Assembly (NCBI GenBank): GCA_016748015.1 | Contig: JAAOMT010000197.1 | Location: forward strand, 96,388-160,387 | Source of the DNA: Geosiphon pyriformis | Taxonomy: Eukaryota > Glomeromycota > Glomeromycetes > Archaeosporales > Geosiphonaceae | Direction of reading: 5' to 3' | Length of the DNA: 64,000 bases | In this document: positions 24,487 through 35,747 of the stretch, one piece after another | How positions within the stretch are numbered: position 1 is the stretch's first letter | How the letters are laid out: the number at the start of each line of letters is the position of its first letter | Made by a program: the position numbers and the translations under genes | Notes under the pieces: model-generated | What the model saw: only the letters and a program-made list of their open reading frames with translations | Databases searched by the model: none | Told to the model about the DNA's origin: nothing

Positions 24487-26044
24487 TGTTATTTATAGAA
24501 TATAGGAATTATATATAGAAGGTGTTTAAAAGTTTCTGAACAAACTTTGGAGTAATATTTTACATGCTTAAATAATTAAAAAAATATGAGTTTATTACTA
24601 AATTAAATTAGTTAATTATTTAATTACACATTTTTTGTTTTTTAAACATGCATATATAATGTTTTTTTACAACATGCATAATTGATTTTATTTATACTTG
24701 TTTTTTTATAAAAATGAAATATAATATGCATATAAGATTTTTTTGTCATTTTTATTAAAATGAAATAGAAGCAAAAAAAAATTAATAATTGCTTAACATA
24801 ATACTATATGCTTATTACAACAGCATAACAAGAAATATTGTAATATTGTTAACATAGTCAATTGCAGCTTGACAACAGTTTCAGATACAATAAAATGATT
24901 TAAAGAAACTGGTTCAATTGATTCAAAACCTTGTTCAGGACGTTTATGTTTATTTATTTACCAAAAATATTGCTGACTTAAATGTTTAGTAACATTTAAT
25001 AGAAAAATTTAGAAAATTACTATAAAATTATAAATATGTTGTTTATTTTGTTTTATTTTATAAAAAAATAAATATTATTGTTAAATAAAATCTTGTTTAG
25101 AAACTTTTAAACATCTTTTATATTAGTATACAAATTAGTTGATTAGAATAAAATGCAGTAGAAATGAAATTTCAAGATTTTTCTTAGAGAAATCACAGAA
25201 TTTCAGAATTATAGGATTCCAATATAAAGAATTGCAAAATTCCAGAATTCCAGAATTTCTCTCAAAGAATTACAGAATTCTAAGAATTCCAGGATTTTTG
25301 GTTAAAAAATTGAGAAAATTAAAAAATCTTATATAACAAAATTTATATATATATAGCAGTAATATTAGAAGAAAAAAAACAAAATTCTTAGTTTAGAATC
25401 TTTAGTTTCAATTTTCTATTCATCTTTTTATACAATAGTATTCTATAACTTGAAATAGAAAACATAAAAATATCAATAAAATACTTGTTAAATATTACAA
25501 TCTATCTTCTCACTATTAACAATTCATGTTGGTAGTTATTAATACTTAACTACACTAAACCAATAGCTTTTGATCATGGCTATTGACAAGATACTAACTC
25601 TTTTTTGTCTTGGCTTCTCTTTTTATTTCTCTTTTCATTATTTTCATTATTTTTTTTATTTTTTATTTTCTGTTTATTGTGAATTTACTAATTAATTAAA
25701 AGATTAATGTATGAAGTATTAATGTCAGAATATAGCACTAATAAAAAACTCAGAAATAAGAGTAAATACTCAAAATTGAAAATAGCTTATCAAGAGATAC
25801 TGGCCATCAAGCTGAAAAAAAAATTGACAGAATATAGATATTCTAAAAAGTAATAAACAATAAAGCACACCAACTCAAAAATTGAGGAAATTAGAAATAT
25901 CATACTAAGATACTAACATTGAATCTCTGTCTATTATACAAAAGACTCAACCAAAATCTTCAAATATCAATATCATTATATCAATTAAACACCAAGTTAT
26001 GGATTTGTTATTTGTTTTTTGATTCCAAATAATTACCTGTAATA
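24487..26044 (+). repeat. 3' LTR of A1, split by a Tc1/mariner-type insertion
   Basis: The LTR starts TGTTATTTATAG at 24487, is cut after ATTATATA, and resumes at 25121 with TATTAGTATAC. Without the 605-bp insert it is 953 bp, longer than the 5' LTR because the palindrome array (about 25165-25320) is fuller. It ends GTAATA at 26044. Confidence 0.9.
24516..25120 (+). mobile_element. Tc1/mariner-type deletion derivative
   Basis: 605 bp with terminal inverted repeats of about 28 bp: left end TAGAAGGTGTTTAAAAGTTT, right end reverse-complements to TAAAAGATGTTTAAAAGTTT. A TA is duplicated at the site, which can be read because the uninterrupted 5' LTR of A1 has ATTATATATTAG there. Inside, about 24770-24960 encodes the N-terminal helix-turn-helix of a Tc1-like transposase: TTVSDTIK, one stop, FKETGSIDSKPCSGR, a hallmark of that family. 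The DDE catalytic domain is missing. It is a non-autonomous or dead copy, younger than A1. Confidence 0.85.
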
Positions 26045-27508
26045 TCATAATTATATCTAATAAATTTTTTATTTTTTTTTCAAACTTTTTGACAACTAAT
26101 AAATTTAAAATCTCTGCTCTAACAACAGTCTTGCTACTAGTGACTGCACTTAAACTTTTATTCATTATTATATCTGCTTCTTAATTTGGTAATAAAAAAA
26201 TTATCAATGGTTGACATTCAGGATTAAACTAAAAAATTATTAACTCAAGTACATTTAATCTTTTAGCCAGCTTACTAATTTGCTCTATAAAATTGTTTAG
26301 ACTGTATTTAAGAGCAGCAAACCTATTACTTACTTTCAAAAAAACCAGTGAGAAAAGTTTAACATCTAAAAATAAACCAATACCAGAAGAAACCAAAGGT
26401 ACTATATAAGAAACAAAACCATTAACAATTTGAATCCAAGTTTTTTTACCAAATAAAACTGGCCAAGCAATTAGTGCCTGTTTTTTTTTATATATATTTG
26501 CCAAGCATATTTTATCTTGAAAATTGCCTATTTATTGTAATCACTTGAATTCTTATTTATTGAACACATACCAAAAACATAACCAAATTGTTTGTACTAA
26601 GCACAACAGACCAAAAAAAAACCAGCCCAGCACAAATTTACACTCTTAAAAACTGGAGTAAAATCAACAACAGCTTTTTTGGAAACTTCATCAGCAAAAC
26701 AAATAGCAGCACACTTGTTATACCTATATATGTTTGAATTACAACCAATAAAACAAGTTTTTTTATTATATAACATTAAAACTTTAGAAAGATTATGAAC
26801 AGTAGTGCCAACTGGCAAAGTATACAACAAAGCTTAATAAAAATCTTTGAATATCCATATTTGTTTATCATTGGCTACTAAAGCCACATACATAAAATTT
26901 TTTTTTATGAGAACTAATTACTTAAAAGCAATTAGACTAGTAATATTTAATAATTTAAACTCTACTATGATCTTTTGCCAAAAACCAATTAACTGTATTT
27001 TGATTGAAATTACCCTATTAATCTAAAAAAAACTGACTTTACAACCAATTTAAGAAGATTGACCAGAATTTTTTTAATAATTACTTTTCAATTTATATAG
27101 ATATTTGTTTTTCTTATATTATTATTAACCAAAATTTTTTTATTAAATACTAATTTTTTAGTCTTATGTAAACTCAATTCTAACATAAAAAATAATCTAA
27201 TAATTTCTGGAAATTTTAAAAAAATAGATGTTTTCTCAAAACCATTAACATAATAGAAAATTTTTTTCACAGTAATTAATTTATTATTATTAGTTTTGTT
27301 AGATACAACAAACAACTCAATATCTAATGTAAACAATTTTACTAGATTAAAACGCCATTTTTTCAATACACATAACCCAACTAATAGTAACTGCTTGGAG
27401 CCAACAAACTTAGAAGACAAAAGCATTAAATCATTATTATTATCATTTAATATATTAAAATAAAAAAGTTTTTGGAAAGTGGTCTAGGACATATGTTTAA
27501 GTACATGT
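26045..27508 (-). pseudogene. LINE copy 2: ORF1 main part and start of endonuclease region
   Basis: Read right to left. 27088-27426 (FVGSKQLLLVGLCVLKKWRFNL, TLDIELFVVSNKTNN), 26597-26830 (LLYTLPVGTTVHNLS, KTCFIGCNSNIYRYNKCAAICF, then a decayed zinc knuckle ending near 26550), and 26229-26504 (ANIYKKKQALIAWPVLFGKKTW). From my knowledge of Glomeromycotina LINE ORF1 proteins this is the RRM-like plus zinc-knuckle nucleic-acid-binding part. The last ~180 bp (26045-26220) align to positions 40-215 of LINE 1, up to the exact insertion site of A1. Stops throughout. Confidence 0.82.
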
Positions 27509-28479
27509 TGTTATCAGTAGAATTTTAGCTATTAATTAGCATGAAATTATCCTTATAATTCCTATTATTAATTAGCATATATTATTATAATTTCGATTAC
27601 CACTTATTATTTAATTAAATATCAAATATTATTACTCAATCAATAATCTAATTTGTACCATAGAAATTATGATGATTAAATTACACAATATCCTGAACCA
27701 TTTAATATAGTCAAAATTCGCCGAAATTAATGAAAATTGGCCGAAATAATCAATAATTCAGTAAAATAACTTGTAGTTTGCCAAAATGTATCTTTAGTTC
27801 ACCAAAATTGTAGCAAAAAGAAAAGTGCAAGTTCAAAGACTAGTATTACAACAAGTTGTATAAAAAAAAGCTTCTCTCTTCAAGAAAATGTATCTTCTTA
27901 CAGTATCTTAACATAGTATCTCACTTTAGATATCTTAATTAGAACAAATCACTTTTTCACATCTCAAATAAAAATTAAATATTTGAAAACCAAATCCTTA
28001 AATTATTACACTTGAAATTCTTTCAAACACAACTAACATTTCGAAATTGATTAGCTACCAATTTCAGTAAACTGTTAGTGACTCCAGGCCTGAATAGAAA
28101 ACGTTTTCCTTGACAGAATTCTATTTTTTTTACATTTTTTTTATTTTTCTGTTTTTTTCTTATCATAATTATTAAAGTAACCTACAGACAAGATTCCTGT
28201 AGAAGAATTGACTTTTATAGCAAAGTAACTACACATTTTTAGTAAGCTTTTAGATGAGCAATTCTTGGAAAAGAGTTGACATTTACTACAATGTAACTAC
28301 ACAAAGTAACTGGCACAGAATTGGTTATTCCACTTATAAATCCAACAGTTTAAATTATAGAAGATAATTTGAAAATAAATTCAGTTATTGGAAATTTAAC
28401 TGCTTCCAAAAAACGTGAAAGTAGCAACAAACAAACATTAACAACATTCAAAAAAAGAGACCAAAAACCTCTGATAATA
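27509..28479 (+). repeat. 5' LTR of B1
   Basis: 971 bp, homologous throughout to 36436-37408 and, reversed, to 45355-46328 and 54323-55303. It carries a five-unit CCGAAAT-type array (27711-27813) and a conserved TATA-like element GTATAAAAA at 27858-27866, where transcription probably starts shortly downstream. Confidence 0.93.
27711..27866 (+). promoter_or_regulatory. B-family U3 array (GCCGAAAT units) and TATA box
   Basis: Units with spacing of about 20-24 bp: TTCGCCGAAAT, TTGGCCGAAAT, TTCAGTAAAAT, TTTGCCAAAAT, TTCACCAAAAT, then TATAAAA at 27859. The same arrangement is in all four B LTRs in the window. CpG is retained in the first two units in every copy although the elements are otherwise almost CpG-free. 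A binding-site array is inferred. Confidence 0.65.
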
Positions 28480-28481
28480 TT

Positions 28482-28495
28482 TGGTGCTCTTCCAC
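28482..28495 (+). promoter_or_regulatory. Primer-binding site of B1
   Basis: TGGTGCTCTTCCAC starts 2 nt after the 5' LTR. The B2 copy has TGGTGCTCTTCTAC at the same offset. It would pair with a tRNA 3' end reading GTGGAAGAGCACCA; I could not assign the isoacceptor. Confidence 0.65.
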
Positions 28496-28559
28496 GGAAA
28501 TAACACAGCAACAACAAATTCAAAGTGGTAATTACACCAGATACATCAACTCTAGAGTA

Positions 28560-30560
28560 TTATTAGTCAATTTACATTATTGCAAGCAAAGATTCAACAT
28601 TCCAGACGAAATTGAAATTGTTAAGAAGACACTTTACCAGTATATTGAAAATTGCATCAACAATTATTTTCTTAGAAATTACAACATTTCAGAAATTAGA
28701 AGCAACCTTTACAATAATTTAGTGCACTATTCACAATTGGAAACTAAAGACCTTAATAGTGAAACACTTGCCACCTACTTCCAAGAACTTAATTTTAACA
28801 TTATCAAGTATTGTAAAAAAACATATTTAATACAGTCCAAATACTCTATTGATTTTGAACCAAAGACAAAAACAAGCAACAAAGACAAACAAAAACTGAA
28901 ACAACATTCAAGTACCACCCCAAATACTCCAAAAACACCAAAGACAACTACCAAATACTTACAAACACCTAAACAAGAAACCAGTGTCAAATTACTATTT
29001 TCTATTACACTATTTCCAATTTTACTTGTTTAACCACAAACACCAAATTCACTACTTAATTGTTTCTCCAGACCAGAAAATTTTCAGTCATCTAGAAATT
29101 CTACTCAACAGCAGGAACCAATATCAACCAGCACTAATCTTCTTGATTACTTACAGGAAAATGAAAGTAATCATTCAAAGAACTTAGAAAGTGAAAAAAC
29201 TGAATCAGAACCAGAAGAAATTACAGAAAACAAAGAAGAAATAACAACTGCTTACATTGCAAAGATTCCAGAATTTACTGGTAAAGATAATGATACCAGC
29301 CCTCAAGAATGGCTTGATAAAGTTCAAAAAGCAGGAGATGTAAATAGTTGGAATACAGCAAGAATGCTTAAAGCAATTCCATACTTTTTTCAAGGAACTG
29401 CAGAAGAATGGTTTGAAAATTTAGAAGAATTATTTGAAAACTGGCAAGCATTCAAAAATGCTTTCTTACAACAATTTACTGATAACAACATCTCTATTAC
29501 TCTTCACAATCACTTTCGAAATATCAAACAAGAAACATCTGAAACTGTTATGACCTATTTTGGGAGATTCAACAAACTTTTTCAACAAATTCGACAATTG
29601 AAAACCAATAAATACTATTCCAATGCCCAGATTTTGGATCAGTTTATAGCAAGATTGAAAAACAAGTTAATTAAGAAAGTTTGCCCACATGCCCCAAAAG
29701 ACTTAGCAACAGCCATTAGACATGCAAAGAACTATGAAATGGCAATAGAAGAAACAAACCATACCAAACTTGTAAATTTTGCCATTAAAGAAACCAGCTT
29801 AACAGCTAAAGAAAAAATTGACCAACTTACAAAGAAGATTGAGAACTATTTCACTAACTAGCAGCAACAACCACAAAGATATTAGCCACCACAATAATGA
29901 AACCAAACCAACTACTCATTATCATTAAATAGTCAAAACCAAAGTTGTTATTATTGTAAGATTCCAGAACATTGGAAACAAGATTGCAGAAAACTACAAA
30001 GAGACCAACAAAACAAGAGTAATCAGCATTACTTTTTAGCACAGCAATCTTATTACCAGCCTCCATTACCAGCCTATTATTCTTCAAGACCCCAACAGCA
30101 GAACAACTACTATCAGTCTGCTTCACAGTAGCAATATCAACAACCTCTACCAATCCAACAGTATTAACAGCCACTCACACAACAATACCAAGTATTTGCT
30201 CAAAGATTGGTTCAACAAAACCAATTTACACCTCAAAATCAATTTCAGAATAACAACAACAGAATCAACTCAAACAACCAATTAGTTTCCTGAAATTCTG
30301 GTCAGCAAAGACCCAATTACTATCACACTTAACCCAGTTATCTCACAATGCTTGAAGAATCGGATTTTCAATAAACTGCACTTTCTGAAAGTGAAGTTGT
30401 AGCACCAAGATCAAACTTTTTTAACAATACTATTCCATCAGCCCAAATTGCCCAAAATGCCAACCTTTCAAATATATTTCCATTCGAATTTAAAGCAAAT
30501 AAATTACCATTTTTGCTTAGCAATACAGCAGTCAATGAACAAAAAGCAATCACAGCTATA
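28560..30560 (+). pseudogene. B1 gag
   Basis: An N-terminal helical segment (about 28575-28840) and a low-complexity Lys/Thr/Pro region (28860-28980) precede the capsid. The capsid-type core is about 29260-29860: ARMLKAIPYFFQGTAEEWFENL, WQAFKNAFLQQF, SETVMTYFGRFNKLFQQI, the usual retrotransposon gag pattern. The run 29037-29861 is open for 274 codons. A zinc knuckle near 29940-29985 is intact: CYYCKIPEHWKQDC, i.e. Cx2Cx4Hx4C. A Gln/Asn/Pro/Tyr-rich tail follows. In-frame stops (for example at 29859, a Gln codon turned TAG) break the protein. Confidence 0.88.
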
Positions 30561-31072
30561 TATACAGAAGCTGAAGTAGAAGGAAAACCAATTCAGTTAA
30601 TCTTAGACAGTGAATTAGCTAAAAGTATTATTACCTACCAACTGATGTAACAACTTGGAAAAAATGTTGACAGACCAGCCCAAACTGTCATTGTTACAGC
30701 AGATAATATGAAAAAGACACCAATAGGAGAAATTGACAACTTCTTATTCACTATTGATGGAATTATCATTCCAGTCAAAGTTTTAATCATAGATGCATTA
30801 CAATACCAAGCTTTTGTCAAAAATGACTGGCTTCTTAAAACCAATGCAAATTTAGATTGAAAAACCCAGAAATTGAAGATTTCATATCAAAGACAATACA
30901 CTAGAGTACCTGCCACTTGTGGTACTTTTAATAAAAAATCTGAAAAAGCTCCAGTATTCGAATTTGAAAAAGAGAAAAAACTACCAATCATTGAAACTTT
31001 TATGGCTTTTGGATCAACATTCAGTTGGGCCAAGGAAACAGAACAAGAAATCTTTGAGGAGACCAGAAGATA
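30560..31072 (+). pseudogene. B1 aspartic protease
   Basis: Retropepsin-type domain in the same frame as gag. The active site at 30606-30614 reads DSE; copy B2 keeps DSG, so the Gly codon GGA became GAA. Downstream blocks VKVLIIDALQYQAFVKNDW (near 30775) and KISYQRQYTRVPATC (near 30880) are shared with B2. Two in-frame stops (TAA near 30646, TGA near 30858). The catalytic change predicts loss of processing even without the stops. Confidence 0.82.
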
Positions 31073-31089
31073 GAATGTAGTTAGATATT

Positions 31090-32310
31090 CTACACCAGAA
31101 CCACAGAAACAACTACTCTACATCCCACTTAAATACAAAGATTGCAACAAAAAACTTTTATTAATAAGAACATGTATTTCTTCAAAAGAGAAATATGAAA
31201 CTCACACCTGCTACTTTTGCAAAGCATGTCATAGAGAACAATTTGAATATCCCAAAAGAAGTGAAAAATAGGACAACACTCTTTGCCTTACATGTGGAGA
31301 TATGTTATCAGAAGAATATAACTGGATTAATGTTGTAATAAGAGAAGAAATATGTAATCAAATCTGCTAATATGCTCTATCAATCTCGGAAAAAGTCAAA
31401 AGAGGAACACTTTTTGATGCAGCATACAACAGTGCTCTTAACAAACTTTATTACTATCTTCATAATACTGAAATGATCTTTGACTTAGCAATGGCTTTAA
31501 TTAATAAAGCCACACAAAAAGATGTCTGCCAAATAAAAAAAACAAAATACATTGAGTATACAATAAAATTAGCTGGATTTAACTATGAAGATGAAGTGGA
31601 AACATACCACCAAATTGCAAGTTATACTTATTTGACTCAAAAAGCTCAAATTCAACAATTAAAGCAGATAAACATTCAATTGTGTAAAGAATACATCATG
31701 TTTTGTGATAACAAATGGTGTCCAGAATGCTATGCACTTAGCATCCCCTTATCTAACAAAAATAACCAGGAAAAAATAAAGTTTGGAGAACTTAAGCCAG
31801 AAGAAAAAATTGCAACAACTTCAATTTATCTTACTAAAAACCAACTTGCTATACAATTCAAATACTTTAACAACAATGGAAAAGAAATAAAACCAGAAAA
31901 AGCCCACAAAATTGATGCAGGATATGACCTAAGATATTCTGACAAAGACACTTTGATTCTCCAACCAAAATCTTTAACCAAAATTAATCTCAAAATTGCT
32001 CTTGAAATATTACTAAGAACAATAGTTCAAATTGCTTCCCAATTATTATTGGCAAGCAAAGGAATCAATATTAGAGAAGGAGTCATAGATGCAGAATATA
32101 CTAGAGACATTACTATCATGTTACAAAATGAAACAGACAAACCATTCAGAATTGAACATGTTGAAAAAATTGTCTAAGCAATTTACATACTCTTAATCAA
32201 CATTTCAGATTTACAATCAGTTAACAACAGAAAACAATTGGGAAAAAGTGAAAAAAGAATACAAGATTTTGGTTCAACTAGATGATTTACAGTTTCAGTA
32301 AACATAGCTC
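31090..32310 (+). pseudogene. B1 Cys-rich segment plus dUTPase
   Basis: Between protease and RT. First comes CYFCKACHREQF near 31209 with CLTCG near 31284, a possible zinc site. A ~200-residue helical linker follows (open from 31473), with WCPEC near 31716. The dUTPase domain is about 31880-32310: motif 1 DAGYDLRYS, motif 2 degraded to SQLLLASKG, motif 3 GVIDAEYTRDI, motif 4 region EKIV, motif 5 FGSTR near 32270. All five positions of trimeric dUTPases can be seen; E retains motif 2 as GSSLASK. Open 31473-32177 (234 codons). The domain would hydrolyse dUTP in the reverse-transcribing particle. Confidence 0.85.
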
Positions 32311-32699
32311 TCAATGCACAGAATAAATCTTACCAGATTTTTCAACTTTTCCAACCAATTACTATTTCATCTTTTGAAGAACATCACAAAATTTACACTT
32401 GCTCAAAACCTACCACTATCCAACAAATCTTTGTATCTAATGAACAAATTTGTTTAAAGCATGAAATCTCAATTCCAAACGTTTATATTCTCAAAGGAAT
32501 GAAAAAATTTTGAGTTACATTTTACAACCCAATAATTATCTTATTGTCTTATTAAACAAATCAGAGATTAGAATCATATACAGTTATATCTTTCAAAATG
32601 AAAACCCTTAAATTGTCTCTAATTTTATTGAAATTGTAAGACATACTCTATTTTCAAATTCAAATATTATCTCTACTACTGAAAGCTACCATTTTTTGA

Positions 32700-34130
32700 A
32701 AGAAAAACTCTCTTAAATCAATATGGATCCCTTAAAACCCCAACAACAAAAACAATTGAAACAGCTAATAGCTGAATTTGCAGATATATTTGCAAAAGAC
32801 AACAATGACCTAAAAAAAACTGACATTGTTCAACATTAGATCCATACAGGAAATGTTCCACTAAAATGACAACAAGCCTATTGAGTTTCACTTGCTAGCT
32901 ACCAATTTATTAGAGAAGAGATCCAAAGAATGTTCAATAGCAGATTGATTCAACCATCAAAAAGTCTTTGGGCCTTATCAGTAGTTTTTGTTAAAAAAAA
33001 AAACGAAAAAATCAGATTTTGTGTAGATTATTGTTAGCTCAACAGCATGAGAATTGAAAATGTTTATCCACTTCTAAGAATTGACGACATACTAGATACT
33101 CTAAGAAAAGCCAAGTTTTTTTCAACTTTAGACTTGAAAAGTAAATACTGGCAAGTCAAAATGAACCCAAAAGATCGACCCAAAACAGCATTTACCACCC
33201 AAGGAAAAAATTATGAGTTCAATGTTATGTCTTTTGGATTTTGCAATACACCAGCAACATTCTAACAACTCATAGATATTGTATATGAAAGACTTTTATG
33301 GCAATTAGTAGTTGTCTATCTTGATAATACTGATGTGTACTTATCAAGTTTTAAGGCTCATCTCATCCACCTGTGAGAAGTTTTTTAATGATTATGAAAA
33401 GCAGGATTGAAATTGAACATTAAGAAGTGTCACTTTGGAAAAACAAGTTTAATCTTTCTTGAACATATTGTCAGCAAAAATAAAGTCAAACCAAATTCTG
33501 AAACAATTAGTGTTGTCAAAAACTTTCAAACTCCCAAAAATACCACAGAACTACAAGGATTTGTAGGATTAGCCTCTTACTATCAAAAATTCATTAAAAA
33601 ATTCTCAGAAATTACCAAACCACTCAATTATCTTACCAACAAAAACGTGTCATATCAATAGACTAAAGAACAGTAGAAAGTTTTTGAAACCCTCAAAACA
33701 AAATTGACAACAGCCTCAATTCTTGCTTATCCAGACTTTAACAAACAGTTTTAACTAGCTACTAATGTTTTACACATAGTATTTGGTATTATGCTATCAC
33801 AATTAGATGAAAATGACCAGGAGGAAGTCATTGCTTATGCTAGTAAAACACTCAAGCCTACAGAACTCAAATATGGCTCAACTGAATTAGAAACTGCTGC
33901 AGTTATTTGGGCTCTTAAACACTTTTAACAATACCTGAAAAATGAAAAATAATTTGACATCATAATTAACAATATTGGTTTTAAATGGCTCAATAAAAAG
34001 AAAACTAAACAAAGTGCCAAACAGTCTTAATGGAATAATTTCTTAGCAGACTACAAATATATTGTACACCACAAACCAGGAAAACTATACATTAATGTTG
34101 ATAGCCTCTTAAGAATGAGACAAAATTAAC
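32700..34130 (+). pseudogene. B1 reverse transcriptase and RNase H
   Basis: Fingers: FVKKKNEKIRFCVDYC near 32986, then KAKFFSTLDLKSKYWQVKM near 33107 (block A). KTAFTTQGKNYEFNVMSFGF is near 33183, followed by CNTPATF (block B). YLDN is at 33317-33328 at the YxDD site. Thumb FLEHIVSKNKVKPN is near 33455 and GFVGLASYYQKFIKKFSEI near 33560. RNase H is about 33720-34110: ATNVLHIVFG, AYASKTLKPTELKYGSTELETAAVIWAL. Open stretches of 60-85 codons are separated by TAA/TAG/TGA and at least two frame changes. Confidence 0.88.
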
Positions 34131-34199
34131 ACCACCAATAAATCTACTACAACTTACTACTACCAACAAAACAACAAAACAACAATAGATTCAAGAAAT

Positions 34200-35426
34200 T
34201 ACAACAACCTTAAAAACTATTTGGAGACTTTTATCATACCAGAAAATTGGTCTCCAAGTAAAAAACATCGATTACAACACCAATTCAAACAATATTTCAT
34301 ATATTATAACAAAATCTATTACAAAAATTGCAAAAACTCAAACCAACCACTCAGATTAGTACAGGAAAATAAAAAAGAAACAATCCTATACAACATGTAC
34401 ACAGATCCATCTTCAGCACACTTAAGAAGAGATGAAACACTTTAAAGAACTCTTGAATATTATTTTTGGCCTCACATGCAAAAAAACATTTAACAATATA
34501 TAGAATCTTGTGATAGTTGTCAAAGAAAAGAAAAAACTTGTCTCACAGAACCTTTAAATCCAATCAAAGTTGGACAACTTTTTGACAGAGTTGGAATTGA
34601 TTTAGTCGGACCATTATCTATTACAACCCAAGAAAATCGTTATATTAGAGTTGCAGTAGATTATCTTACCAAATGACCTGAAGTTAGAGCCATCCAAAAA
34701 ACAGATGCAAAATTAGTAGCAAATTTTATTTATGAAGACATTATTTGTAGACATAGATGCCCAATTGAACTTTTATCTGATCAAGGAACATATTTTGTAA
34801 ACAACTTGATACAATAAATTTGTGAACAATTCAATATTAAAAGACCACTATTATTACTTTATTACCCTCAAACAAATGGATTTGTAGAACATTTCAACAG
34901 AATATTATGTAAATCTTTAGCCAAAGTCTCAACAGATTTTGAGCAGAAATGGGATATCTTTATTCCATCAGTGTTACTAGCATACAGAACACTAAAACAA
35001 GATACTATAAAACACATACTATTTAATCTTACTTATGGAAAGACAGCAACATTACCAATTAATTTCACAGTGAAAACATACCCAGTACAACCAACCAATA
35101 AAGAAAACTTTCAAAAAACACTCCAAAGAAAAGTCTACACTCTTCTTAGTACATTGGAAGGAAAAAGACATATAGCAGCCACTTATATTGAACACTCTCA
35201 AGTCCAACAAAAAGAAAGACATGACAACAAATTGCCACCAGTTACCAACGAATTTAAAGTGGAAAATAAAGTTTTCTTACACAGAACTAAGACTGAAAAA
35301 CAATGGAGTAAAAAATTTGAACATAAATGGAATAGACCATTTTATATTTACGAAATTCTAGGCAATAGATCATACAAGTTAAAACTTGATAACAAAATAT
35401 TAGCAAAAATTGCACATAAAGATTGA
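34200..35426 (+). pseudogene. B1 integrase
   Basis: Zinc-binding region near 34410-34530 (AHLRRDETL ... CDSCQRKE). The catalytic core runs from VGIDLVGPL near 34593 to SDQGTYF near 34777 and QTNGFVEHFNR near 34870, giving the D, D and E positions. The C-terminal part 34971-35426 is open for 151 codons, with KWNRPFYIYEILGNRSYKLK, the small barrel typical of this clade. No chromodomain follows. TGA replaces Trp after VDYLTK and TAA replaces Gln near 34816. Confidence 0.87.
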
Positions 35427-35747
35427 TTGAAACACTATTATTTCAAAAACAATCCTGAACCATTAATTTCACAAATTGGTACACATTTCTCTTTAATTAG
35501 TCCTGAAAATATTCCCCGAAATTTAGAACCAATAATTATAATAAAACAACAACAAAACTTGAACACTTAATTTAAAAATATTTTTTATAATAATCTTTTT
35601 AAAAAAAAAAACACAAAAACAAAAACAAAAATAGTAAAATAATTACAAGAAACATTCAAACCCAAAAACAAATAAAAACTCTATACACAAAAATAATTTT
35701 CTTTATTCTTTTTTCAAATTTTCTTTATTAATTAATCAATTTTTATC

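Larger units (their letters stand above)
15454..26044 (+). mobile_element. Full-length Ty3/Gypsy-type LTR retrotransposon A1, nested in LINE copy 2
   Basis: 10.6 kb including a 605-bp Tc1-type insertion in the 3' LTR. LTRs are 15454-16280 and 24487-26044, with ends TGTTAT and GTAATA. Flanks CCAT (15450-15453) and TCAT (26045-26048) fit a 4-bp duplication. On the LINE strand the original site is read from LINE 1 as TTATGGGT, so the insertion point is confirmed independently. Internal order: gag, zinc knuckle, protease, Cys-rich segment, dUTPase, RT, RNase H, integrase, ORF3. RT before integrase is the Ty3/Gypsy order. Every gene is broken. Confidence 0.93.
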
